Positions 1-6,001 are shown, counted from the first letter of the stretch. The stretch: 8,719 nucleotides of DNA from Massilia sp. UBA2604 (GCA_002339265.1 DDKG01000107.1:1-8719), one strand, 5' to 3'. Notes: generated by a model from the sequence alone, not told the origin. Numbers and translations: made by a program.

Positions 1-12
1 CGCCGCGTGTCG

Positions 13-42
13 AAAAATGCCCCCCGACGGATGCGGGGGGCG
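13..42 (-). terminator. GC-rich hairpin with T-tract on the minus strand (orphan terminator)
   Basis: Arms 19-26 (GCCCCCCG) and 34-41 (CGGGGGGC) are perfectly complementary over 8 bp with a 7-base loop. On the minus strand the stem is followed directly by ATTTTT (complement of 13-18), the usual form of a Rho-independent terminator. On the plus strand the stem is followed by an A-rich run and no T-tract, so it reads as a leftward terminator. No minus-strand gene is visible immediately to its right. It may end an unseen short transcript, or serve a gene to the left in some less standard way. Confidence 0.5.
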
Positions 43-94
43 AAAAGAAACGGTTTGAGCCGCCTCATCGCTGATCGGGCATCCGGACGCTACC

Positions 95-140
95 GGTTGC
101 CACCCAGCTATACTGCACGAAAAATATAATCGCGGCAACC
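95..140 (+). promoter_or_regulatory. Possible promoter: TATAAT inside a 7-bp inverted repeat
   Basis: A perfect TATAAT lies at 125-130, upstream of the ZIP gene. The inverted repeat GGTTGCC (95-101) / GGCAACC (134-140) flanks it. A TTGCCA at 97-102 resembles a -35 box, but the 22-base spacing to TATAAT is too long for an ordinary sigma-70 promoter, and no good hexamer sits 16-18 bases upstream. An activator- or repressor-controlled promoter is conceivable. The evidence is weak, because AT-rich hexamers in a GC-rich genome can occur by chance. The rest of 1-274 holds no supported gene. Confidence 0.3.
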
Positions 141-265
141 CTATTTGTGCGAATGTACAGACAGGCGATAGCTCACCCTACCCGCCCGTCAGAGTGGGAA
201 TCCGTCTTTTCAACCATTCGTACGCACCATGTGCGCGCGAAAATATTAGCATGGATGAAACAAAT

Positions 266-270
266 GGAGG
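266..270 (+). promoter_or_regulatory. Ribosome binding site deciding the ZIP start
   Basis: GGAGG at 266-270 is a near-consensus Shine-Dalgarno sequence 4 bases before the TTG at 275. The ATG codons further upstream in the same frame (194 and 251) have no comparable site. This favours TTG at 275 as the start. Confidence 0.5.
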
Positions 271-274
271 CACA

Positions 275-1036
275 TTGGAGAACGTACCAGGATGGCTGCA
301 GGCGGGTGGCTGGGGATTGCTGGCGGGCGCCGCCCTGCTGCTGGGCGCCTTCATCGGGGTGCGTTTCCAGGTGCCGCAACGGCTGGTGGCGGCCGTCATG
401 GCCTTCGGCAGCGGCGTCCTGATTTCGGCGCTGTCGTTCGAATTGATGGGCGAGGCGATCGAGACCGGCGGCTTTGCGTCCACCGCGGCCGGCTTCCTGT
501 GCGGCGCCCTGTTCTATACGGCCGCGAACTGGTGGCTGGCCCGGAAAGGCGCACGCCATCGCAAGCGTTCCGCGCCGCGCCTGGCGGCCGAGCGCAACGA
601 AGGCAGCGGCGGCGCACTTGCCGTCGGCGCCCTGCTCGACGGGATTCCGGAATCGATCGTGATCGGGCTGTCCCTCCTCGGTGGCAAGGGTGTCAGCGTG
701 GCGGTGGTGGCAGCGGTGTTCCTGTCCAACCTGCCCGAAGGCTTGTCGAGCGCGGCCGGCATGAAGCACGCGGGCCGGTCGCCCGCGCACATCTACGGGG
801 TGTGGGCTGCCATCGCCCTCTCCTCCGGTCTGGCGGCCCTGTTCGGCTACACGGTGTTCCACCGCTTTCCACCCGAGATGCTGGCGGCGACCACCTCCGT
901 CGCCGCCGGCGGCGTGCTGGCGATGGTGGTGGATACCATGATTCCCGAGGCATTCGACGAAACGCACGACTTCGCCGGGCTGATCGTGGCCGCCGGATTT
1001 CTTGCCGCGTTCGCGCTCAGCAAGCTCGGACAATAG
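275..1036 (+). CDS. ZIP-family metal transporter (divergent subgroup)
   Basis: This is a probable inner-membrane divalent-metal (zinc or similar) transporter of the ZIP family, 253 residues from the TTG start. About eight hydrophobic segments are visible. A short basic cytoplasmic loop (about 89-103, rich in Arg/Lys/His) separates the third and fourth, as in ZIP proteins. The two signature helices are recognisable: DGIPES at 122-127 stands where canonical ZIPs have HNxPEG, and SNLPEG at 151-156 stands for the next metal-site helix. A further DTMIPEAFDE stretch lies near 220-229. The usual metal-binding histidines of these helices are absent, but Asp122, Glu126, Asn152 and Glu155 could coordinate metal. 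The start is TTG at 275, behind GGAGG. The in-frame ATG at 251 would add 8 residues and the one at 194 would add 27, neither with a clear ribosome site. The gene appears monocistronic. Family assignment is good; the substrate is unknown. Confidence 0.78.
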   Translation: MENVPGWLQAGGWGLLAGAALLLGAFIGVRFQVPQRLVAAVMAFGSGVLISALSFELMGEAIETGGFASTAAGFLCGALFYTAANWWLARKGARHRKRSAPRLAAERNEGSGGALAVGALLDGIPESIVIGLSLLGGKGVSVAVVAAVFLSNLPEGLSSAAGMKHAGRSPAHIYGVWAAIALSSGLAALFGYTVFHRFPPEMLAATTSVAAGGVLAMVVDTMIPEAFDETHDFAGLIVAAGFLAAFALSKLGQ

Positions 1037-1051
1037 TCACACCGCTGTCGG

Positions 1052-1120
1052 GATCCTTTACATACACCGATGTATTTACTTGAAGTTGTATAGGTAAGTC
1101 ATTGATATTTCGATCCTTTA
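1052..1120 (+). repeat. Pair of 9-bp direct repeats upstream of the sigma-54-type promoter
   Basis: GATCCTTTA occurs at 1052-1060 and again at 1112-1120, exactly 60 bp apart. Between them, TGTAT occurs at 1071-1075 and 1087-1091, and TACAT/ATGTA form a small inverted pair (1059-1063 and 1070-1074). Together with the promoter just downstream, these are candidate binding sites for a sigma-54 enhancer-binding protein. Chance is not excluded. Confidence 0.3.
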
Positions 1121-1125
1121 ACTCC

Positions 1126-1141
1126 TGGCACACTTCCTGCT
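1126..1141 (+). promoter_or_regulatory. Sigma-54 (RpoN) -24/-12 promoter for the PEP-CTERM gene
   Basis: TGGCAC-N5-CTGCT matches the RpoN consensus TGGCAC-N5-TTGCW at all positions but one. GG (1127-1128) and GC (1139-1140) have the required spacing. Transcription would start near 1152, giving a leader of about 53 bases to the GTG at 1205. Sigma-54 control of PEP-CTERM genes through the PrsK/PrsR system is known in betaproteobacteria such as Zoogloea, which supports the call. Confidence 0.75.
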
Positions 1142-1204
1142 CTACGTTATCTCGGAGACATCATTCTGATGTTTGCGATAACTAATCATAGAAATGGGAC
1201 TACA

Positions 1205-1717
1205 GTGAAATTTGTGAAAAGCCTGATGAATGCAGCCCTGGCTGCCGCCCTGCTGTCGGCTGGCGTCGCCAACGCCGCCCTGTACGAATTCAAGCTCAGC
1301 GGCGACTACACCGCTAGCTGGAAGATGGACACTGACCTTGATCCAAACAGCTCCGATGACAAGGCCGGCCTGACCTTCGAAGAGGTCGTGGGCAATTTCC
1401 CGGGCTACGACGCCCTGGACATTACGTTCTTTAATACCGCAATCAGCGGCGGCCTGCAGCTGTACGACTTCTATACTGACCGCTACGTGCTGACATTGAA
1501 CGGTCCACAGCTGTACACCGGCAAGGAATCGCGCCACGCATTCACCTTGGGCACCTTCGCGCTGACCCAATACGCAGGCCCGGGCAATTACACCCTGACC
1601 ATCAGCGACCTCGACGCCCTGCCGCCAGCAGAAGTGCCTGAGCCAGCCAGCGCCGCGCTGTTGGCTGCCGGTCTGGGACTGCTGGCCGCCGCCCGTCGCC
1701 GCCGCAACGCCAGGTAA
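1205..1717 (+). CDS. PEP-CTERM sorting domain protein, secreted, function unknown
   Basis: This is a 170-residue exported protein. It has a classical signal peptide: Lys2/Lys5, a hydrophobic core, and VANA at 21-24 with cleavage predicted before Ala25. The middle (about 25-140) is rich in Tyr, Thr, Asp and Gly with no recognised enzymatic motif. The C-terminus is a textbook PEP-CTERM signal: VPEPAS at 144-149, a hydrophobic helix at about 150-163, then RRRR at 164-167. Family knowledge: an exosortase (EpsH/XrtA type) cleaves at the PEP motif and the protein goes to the cell surface or extracellular matrix. No exosortase gene lies in this window. GTG at 1205 is chosen because it places the signal peptide exactly at the N-terminus, with GGGA 5 bases upstream. 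An ATG at 1169 would add 12 polar residues and start only about 17 bases after the predicted transcription start. A sigma-54-type promoter lies upstream. Confidence 0.85.
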   Translation: MKFVKSLMNAALAAALLSAGVANAALYEFKLSGDYTASWKMDTDLDPNSSDDKAGLTFEEVVGNFPGYDALDITFFNTAISGGLQLYDFYTDRYVLTLNGPQLYTGKESRHAFTLGTFALTQYAGPGNYTLTISDLDALPPAEVPEPASAALLAAGLGLLAAARRRRNAR

Positions 1718-1726
1718 GGAAAGCCT

Positions 1727-1759
1727 GGGACAGGGCTGAGATGCTTCAGCCTTCGTCCC
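1727..1759. terminator. Long hairpin between convergent genes
   Basis: GGGAC (1727-1731), AG, then GGCTGA (1734-1739) pair with TCAGCC (1746-1751), TT, and GTCCC (1755-1759). This gives a 13-bp stem, including one G-T pair and one single-base bulge (1754), around a 6-base loop. It lies 9 bases after the PEP-CTERM stop and contains the stop codon of the opposing cytochrome gene (1746-1748). Neither side has a long T-tract; only TTTCC is present on the minus-strand exit. It could act as a bidirectional terminator or as a 3'-end stabiliser. Confidence 0.55.
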
Positions 1760-2210
1760 GCGGGTCCGGAGGTGGCGTTGCGCCAGCCGCCGGACCAGCC
1801 TGTGTGGCCAGATAGGCCACGATCTCCGCCGCCTGCCGTTCGCTCATGAAATTCATGAAGCGCATCTTGTTTCCTGGTACAACCCTCTCCGAATCGCGGA
1901 TGAATGCAGCCAGGTTCTGCTCATCCCATACGAAGTTCGACGCCTTGAGTGCCGGCGAATAGGCGTAGTCGTCCACGCCGCCCGCCTTGCGGCCGAGCAC
2001 GCCATTGAGCTGTGGCCCGAAGATCGTGCCCGCATTGGGCCCCACCTGGTGGCAACCCGCGCAGCGTGCAAACAGCTTCCGTCCGGCCTCGACCCGGGCC
2101 GCCTGCGAAGCGCCCTCGCCTCCCGCTACGGGTGGCTCGGCGGCGGTATCGGCACGGCCGCAGCCGCCCAGGGCCAGCAGCAGGCCCAATGCAAACACGG
2201 GCGCGCGCAT
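1746..2210 (-). CDS. Class I c-type cytochrome, predicted lipoprotein
   Basis: This 154-residue protein has a short hydrophobic signal ending in a lipobox-like LGGC, so Cys17 is the likely lipidated residue anchoring it on the periplasmic side of a membrane. An Ala/Gly/Glu-rich linker (about 20-40) precedes a single cytochrome c2-like domain: CAGCH at 50-54 binds heme covalently with His54 as ligand, GPQLNGVLGR follows at 65-74, and Met116 in VPGNKMRF is the probable sixth ligand. A proline-rich tail ends the protein. The ATG shares one base with the stop of the upstream response regulator (TAATG) and has no clear Shine-Dalgarno of its own, so translational coupling is likely. It is the last gene of the cyo/regulator block. 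A c-type cytochrome is unexpected beside a quinol oxidase. It could carry electrons to another acceptor, or take part in redox sensing with the two-component system. Family call firm, role unknown. Confidence 0.88.
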   Translation of the reverse strand: MRAPVFALGLLLALGGCGRADTAAEPPVAGGEGASQAARVEAGRKLFARCAGCHQVGPNAGTIFGPQLNGVLGRKAGGVDDYAYSPALKASNFVWDEQNLAAFIRDSERVVPGNKMRFMNFMSERQAAEIVAYLATQAGPAAGATPPPDPRDEG

Positions 2211-2749
2211 TACTTGACCCGTTGCTTCTCGAGCTTGCGCGCCAGCGTGCGCCGGTGCATGCCCAGGCGCCGCGCCGCTTCCGAAATATTAAAATCGGTT
2301 TCGGCCAGCACCGCGTGGATGCGCTCCCATTCCAGGGTCTTGATCGAGGTCGAGCGGTTGGTGACCTCGACGTCGGTGCTGCCGGCCACGTGGCCGAAGG
2401 CGGCCTCGATGTCATCGGCGTCCGACGGCTTGGCCAGGTATTGCACAGCGCCCAGCTTGATCGCCTCGACCGCGGTGGCGATGCTGGCAAAGCCGGTCAG
2501 CACCACGATCAGCATGTCCGGATCGTGATCGTGCAGCAGCTGCACGCAGGCCAGCCCCGAACTATTGCCCTTCAGCTTGAGGTCGACCACGGCGTAGCCC
2601 GGGGTGTGATGGGCCAGCAGCGCCGCCGCCTCGTCCTGGCTGGTGGCGCCCAGCACGCGGTAGCCGCGCCGCTCAAAGGAGCGGCTCAGGGTGCGGGCGA
2701 AGGCTTCGTCGTCTTCGATGATGAGCAGCAGCGGCTCAGGATTCTGCAT
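2210..2749 (-). CDS. RegA/PrrA/ActR-type redox response regulator
   Basis: This 179-residue cytoplasmic regulator has a receiver domain (about 6-120) and a compact Fis-type helix-turn-helix (about 151-179). The receiver has the acidic pair Asp13/Asp14, phospho-acceptor Asp56 in VVDLKLKG, Thr85 in LTGFASIATAVEAIKLGA, and Lys107 in YLAKP. That LTG stretch and the C-terminal NISEAARRLGMHRRTLARKL are hallmarks of the RegA/PrrA/ActR family. Known members activate or repress respiration, carbon-fixation and cytochrome genes in response to the redox state sensed by RegB. The start lies inside the end of the kinase gene (14-base overlap), with AGAGGA 8 bases upstream. The stop overlaps the cytochrome gene by one base. 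Target genes cannot be read from this window, though the cyo operon itself is a natural candidate. The gene is named by family only, because orthology was not tested. Confidence 0.9.
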   Translation of the reverse strand: MQNPEPLLLIIEDDEAFARTLSRSFERRGYRVLGATSQDEAAALLAHHTPGYAVVDLKLKGNSSGLACVQLLHDHDPDMLIVVLTGFASIATAVEAIKLGAVQYLAKPSDADDIEAAFGHVAGSTDVEVTNRSTSIKTLEWERIHAVLAETDFNISEAARRLGMHRRTLARKLEKQRVK

Positions 2750-4094
2750 CGTCTGTTTCCTCTTCCAGTTCGATCGCCGCCAGCGGCAGGCGCACGGAGA
2801 CTTCCGCCCCGCCGCCCTCGTCCTGGCGGCGGTTGCGCGCCGTAACCGTGCCGCCGAGTTTGCGCACCACGTTCACCGCCAGGAACAGCCCCAGGCCGCC
2901 CCCGGGCTTGCCCTTGGTCGAATGATAGGGTTTGCCGAAATGGGCCAGCATGCTCGGGGCGAAGCCTGGACCGCGGTCGAACACGGTCAGCACCAGGGTG
3001 CGCTCGTCGATGTGGGCGTCCATATAGACCCAGTCGGGCGACGCCTCCAGGGCATTGTCGAGCAGGTTGTCGATCGTCTGGCGCAGCGCCGAGTCGCTCG
3101 CCACCGGCAGGTCTTCGGCGATCCGGTTATTGTAGATGAAGGTGCGCACCGGACGGCTGGCCTCCCAGCCTTCGGCCAGCTCGTTGAGGAAGCGGCTGAT
3201 GGTGGTGCGTTCGGCCGACTCGCCGCGCGCCTCGCCGGCCGACAGCAGGATGCCGCTGACGATGGCCTTGCAGCGCTTCAGCTGGGTCTGCATCTCGGTG
3301 AGTTCGCCCAGCAGTTCGGGATCGTCGCGGAAGGCCGGCATGCGCTTCCAGTCGCCCAGGATCACCGAGACCGTCGACAGCGGCGTGCCCAGCTCGTGGG
3401 CGGCGCCGCTGGCAAGCAGGCCCATGCGCACGATATGTTCTTCCTCGGCCGCGCGCTGGCGCAGCGCGGCCAGCTGGGTGGCCTTGTCGCGCACATTGTC
3501 CGAGATGCGCGAGATGAACATCACCAGCAAGGCGGCGTTCAGGGCGAAACACACCAGCAGGCCCTGCACGTACAGGCTGCCGATGCCGCGCGCATGGTCG
3601 AACGGCAGCGCGAGCGGCTGGGCATAGATGGCCAGGCCCGCCATGCAGGCGATCGTGACCATCACGATGCTCCAGGTCCACAGCACGTCGAGCAGCACCG
3701 CCGAGACGATCACCTGCAGCAGGTAGAGGAAGGCGAAGGGGTTGGTGGTGCCGCCCGACAGGTAGAGCAGCACGGTCAGGCTCGAGACGTCGACCAGGAT
3801 CGCCAGGAACATCTCGCCGTTCGACACCGGCCGCCGCTCGTGCCAGCGCAGGTGGCTGGCCACGTTGAAGGCGATCAGGCAGGCCAGCACCTGCAGCATG
3901 TGCACCAGCGGCAGCTCGATCCGGAAGATCATGATCGCCGAGGCGATGGTGGTGATCTGGCCGATGACGGCGATCCAGCGCAGCTCGATCAGCTGCAGCA
4001 TGTTCTTGTGGCCGGCCGCGAACTCGACGTTGGCGGCGGCGGCCGACGGCGACGAGCGCGCCGCCCTGGCAAAGAAATCCAGCGGAGATTGCAT
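2736..4094 (-). CDS. RegB/PrrB-type membrane redox sensor histidine kinase
   Basis: This 452-residue sensor kinase has about six hydrophobic segments between residues 38 and 195 and no large periplasmic domain, as in RegB/PrrB/ActS. GGTTNPF at 114-120 corresponds to the conserved GGxxNPF motif tied to ubiquinone binding in RegB. The H-box ASGAAHELGTPLSTV carries the phospho-acceptor His233. Cys275 in LKRCKAIV sits where RegB has its redox-active cysteine. The ATPase domain has an N-box (NLLDNALEAS, 343-352), DRGPGF (373-378) and GGGLGLFL (398-405). It should autophosphorylate according to redox or quinone state and pass phosphate to the response regulator downstream, whose start lies within this gene. 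A 52-base gap separates it from SURF1, the widest in the block. That gap contains an alternating GC run (4117-4139) with only a weak 5-bp hairpin and no clear promoter. The quinone and cysteine roles are inferred from family similarity. Confidence 0.9.
   Translation of the reverse strand: MQSPLDFFARAARSSPSAAAANVEFAAGHKNMLQLIELRWIAVIGQITTIASAIMIFRIELPLVHMLQVLACLIAFNVASHLRWHERRPVSNGEMFLAILVDVSSLTVLLYLSGGTTNPFAFLYLLQVIVSAVLLDVLWTWSIVMVTIACMAGLAIYAQPLALPFDHARGIGSLYVQGLLVCFALNAALLVMFISRISDNVRDKATQLAALRQRAAEEEHIVRMGLLASGAAHELGTPLSTVSVILGDWKRMPAFRDDPELLGELTEMQTQLKRCKAIVSGILLSAGEARGESAERTTISRFLNELAEGWEASRPVRTFIYNNRIAEDLPVASDSALRQTIDNLLDNALEASPDWVYMDAHIDERTLVLTVFDRGPGFAPSMLAHFGKPYHSTKGKPGGGLGLFLAVNVVRKLGGTVTARNRRQDEGGGAEVSVRLPLAAIELEEETDDAES
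2758..2763 (-). promoter_or_regulatory. Ribosome binding site for the response regulator
   Basis: AGAGGA on the minus strand lies 8 bases before the ATG at 2749, within the last codons of the kinase gene. It supports this start and independent or coupled re-initiation on the regulator. Confidence 0.55.
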
Positions 4095-4146
4095 CGGAAT
4101 CCGTGTTGTCTGTCCTGCGGCCCGCGCGCGCGGCGCGCCAGGCGTC

Positions 4147-4974
4147 TTAATCGTCGGCGTCGCTGCTGCGCCGGGCCTCGTAGCGCGCGACCCACCATGT
4201 GGCGGCGGCCACCATCAGGGCCAGAGCATACCAAGTGAGCGCGTAGACGAGGTGATTGTTCGGGAAAGAGATGACGGTCAGGCCGCCCACGGCCGTCTCG
4301 GGCGCGGCGGCCGGGTCCTGGCCCTTGCCGGCGTCGACGAAGAACGGGGCGACCCTGGCGAGGTCGAGGCCGCGCGCGGCGGCGATCGCGCCGACCTCGC
4401 GCGCATACCAGCGGTTGTTGACGGGGTCGTTATCGCGCAGGAAGCCGCTCTTCGGCTCGGCGATGCGCAGCAGGCCGGTGATTTCCACCCGCTCGCCCTG
4501 GGCGGCGGCGCAGGGATTGGCGCCGGCACGACGGCCAGGATAACGGGTCGCGATATTGCCGCTCGAGGGGATGAAACCGCGATTGACCAGGTAGATATGG
4601 CCCTCTTCCGTGCATAACGGCGTGAGCAGCCAGAAACCGGCGCCGAGTTCGGACAGCGCTTGCACCGTTGTGGTGAATTCGTAGAGATAGTGGCCCGACA
4701 GGCGAATGCGCCGGTATTCGTCGGACTCTTTTGAAATGTGCGGCCATTGCGCCACCGCGGGCGGCGCAACGGGATCCGCATGAACGCGTGCGTCGACGCG
4801 TTCGATCAGGTCCAGCTTCCATTGCAGGCGAAATACCTGCCAGGTCCCCAGACCGGCAAACAGCACGAACAGCAGCAGCGCCGCCACCGCCAGGGCGCGC
4901 CGCACGAAGGCGGAGCGCCGGGGCGCCGGGACAACTTGTGCCGGCACCGCCGGCTGTTCGCGCAAGGTTGACAC
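4147..4974 (-). CDS. SURF1-family oxidase assembly protein
   Basis: This 275-residue inner-membrane protein has the SURF1 architecture: one N-terminal membrane helix (about 26-44) followed by GTWQVFRLQWKLDLIE (43-58), a large periplasmic domain (about 60-238) with NRGFIP (131-136) and the GLLR segment (167-170), and a C-terminal helix starting SFPNNHLVYALTWYALALM (236-254). SURF1/Shy1 proteins assist maturation of heme-copper oxidases, mainly heme a insertion in cytochrome c oxidases. Here the gene sits 14 bases downstream of cyoD, a place where many bacteria carry cyoE (heme O synthase), so a role in assembling the bo3-type enzyme is the natural inference. The start codon is GTG (CAC at 4972-4974 on the plus strand), with no strong ribosome site. 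The one ATG between it and the cyoD stop is out of frame and meets a TAG after four codons. Family call strong, exact step unknown. Confidence 0.88.
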   Translation of the reverse strand: MSTLREQPAVPAQVVPAPRRSAFVRRALAVAALLLFVLFAGLGTWQVFRLQWKLDLIERVDARVHADPVAPPAVAQWPHISKESDEYRRIRLSGHYLYEFTTTVQALSELGAGFWLLTPLCTEEGHIYLVNRGFIPSSGNIATRYPGRRAGANPCAAAQGERVEITGLLRIAEPKSGFLRDNDPVNNRWYAREVGAIAAARGLDLARVAPFFVDAGKGQDPAAAPETAVGGLTVISFPNNHLVYALTWYALALMVAAATWWVARYEARRSSDADD

Positions 4975-4988
4975 TAGATGCGTGCCAT

Positions 4989-5366
4989 TCAGGTCATGTC
5001 GTGGGTGCTGTTCGGACCCATGCCAGGCATCATATTGGTGTTCATATGATGCATGACCCAGATCGAACCGGCCAGCACGATGACCAGGATGACGATGGTC
5101 AGGATGGCGGCCATCATGTTCCAGCCGCCTTCCGACTTCGAGTTAAGGTGCAGGAAGTACATCATCTGCACGATCAACTGCACGCCGGCGAAGGCCAGGA
5201 TGACCCACTTGGTGGTATCCGGCGCCAGCACATTGCCCATCACCAGCCAGAACGGGATGATCGTCAGGATCGCCGACAGGGCGAAGCCGATCATGTAGTC
5301 CTTGGCGCTGTAGTGCGTCACGTAGACGTCGTGGCCATGATGGCCGTGGTCGTGGTGGTCGCTCAT
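4989..5366 (-). CDS. cyoD: Cytochrome bo3 ubiquinol oxidase subunit IV
   Basis: This is the 125-residue small subunit of the quinol oxidase, with three membrane helices (about 25-47, 54-73 and 84-106). The middle contains the conserved WVILAFAGVQLIVQMMYFLHL, given here in two parts as WVILAFAGVQ (54-63) and LIVQMMYFLHL (64-74), typical of CyoD. Family knowledge: it supports assembly of the CuB centre. The start ATG at 5366 overlaps the cyoC stop as ATGA, with GGGAG 7 bases upstream. A longer open frame from 5447 exists, but its extra residues are merely cyoC read in another frame. The N-terminus is His-rich (six His within residues 4-12) and the C-terminal tail after 104 is rich in Met and His, so both ends could bind metal. 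Confidence 0.92.
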   Translation of the reverse strand: MSDHHDHGHHGHDVYVTHYSAKDYMIGFALSAILTIIPFWLVMGNVLAPDTTKWVILAFAGVQLIVQMMYFLHLNSKSEGGWNMMAAILTIVILVIVLAGSIWVMHHMNTNMMPGMGPNSTHDMT

Positions 5367-6001
5367 GGCAGGACTCCCATCAGGTAGACAAAGGTGAAGA
5401 CGAAGATCCAGATCAGGTCCAGGAAGTGCCAGAACAGCGACAGGCACGACAGGCGACGGAAGTTCTCCGGGGTCAGGCCGTGTTTGCCCAACTGGAAGAA
5501 CAGGGTCACCAGCCAGATGATGCCGAAGGTCACGTGCAGGCCGTGGGTGCCGACCAGCGCGAAGAACGCGGTCAGGAAGCCCGAACGCTGCGGACCGGCG
5601 CCCATGTGGATCAGGTGCTGGAACTCATAGATCTCCACGCACAGGAAGGCCAGGCCCAGGATGCCGGTCACGACCAGCCACATGCGGGTCTTGGCCAGGT
5701 TCTTCGCTTGCGCGGCGATCATGGCGAAGCCGAAGGTGAGCGACGACACCAGCAGGAACGCGGTGTTCAGCGCGATCAGCGGCAGCTCGAACAGCTCGGC
5801 GCCGGTCGGACCGCCGGCGTACGAGCGGCCTTGCACCGCGTAGGTCGCGAACAGGGACGCGAAGATGAGGCAGTCGCTCATCAGGTAGAGCCAGAAGCCC
5901 AGCAGCGTGCCCTGCTCCGGGTGGTGTTCGCGGACGAAGTAACGTCCGCTCACGTCATCGGCGACGCTGCCGCCGGTTACAGTTGCTTTAAGTTCAGACA
6001 T
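5363..6001 (-). CDS. cyoC: Cytochrome bo3 ubiquinol oxidase subunit III
   Basis: This 212-residue membrane protein of the heme-copper oxidase subunit III family has five hydrophobic segments, as expected for CyoC. Recognisable family stretches are [20 protein letters not shown] near the N-terminus (35-54), the ETH-like [15 protein letters not shown] region (166-180), and the C-terminal [19 protein letters not shown]. It carries no cofactor but stabilises subunit I. Its ATG lies within the end of cyoB (8-base overlap, a weak GGA about 7 bases upstream) and its stop overlaps cyoD (ATGA), so the three are tightly coupled. Length and sequence look complete. Confidence 0.94.
   Translation of the reverse strand: MSELKATVTGGSVADDVSGRYFVREHHPEQGTLLGFWLYLMSDCLIFASLFATYAVQGRSYAGGPTGAELFELPLIALNTAFLLVSSLTFGFAMIAAQAKNLAKTRMWLVVTGILGLAFLCVEIYEFQHLIHMGAGPQRSGFLTAFFALVGTHGLHVTFGIIWLVTLFFQLGKHGLTPENFRRLSCLSLFWHFLDLIWIFVFTFVYLMGVLP

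Noticed and set aside
173..1033. 286-codon minus-strand frame opposite the ZIP gene
   Set aside because: It is a tempting match to the leftward terminator at 13-42, but the product is Gly/His/Arg/Gln-rich with no domain. The opposite strand encodes a coherent membrane protein.
1169..1204. ATG at 1169 as the PEP-CTERM protein start
   Set aside because: It would put 12 polar residues before a ready-made signal peptide. The GTG at 1205 fits the signal peptide and the predicted leader better, though 1169 is not strictly excluded.
4117..4139. Alternating GC run between SURF1 and the kinase as a terminator or attenuator
   Set aside because: Only a 5-bp stem with a 5-base loop can be drawn and there is no T-tract.
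2691..4238. 515-codon open frame on the plus strand opposite the histidine kinase
   Set aside because: It is antisense to a clear RegB-type kinase, with composition typical of a shadow frame (Gln/His/Arg/Ala-rich) and no recognisable domain.
5367..5447. Upstream extension of cyoD
   Set aside because: The extra 27 residues are out-of-frame cyoC sequence. The ATG at 5366 has a good GGGAG site and gives the normal CyoD length and N-terminus.
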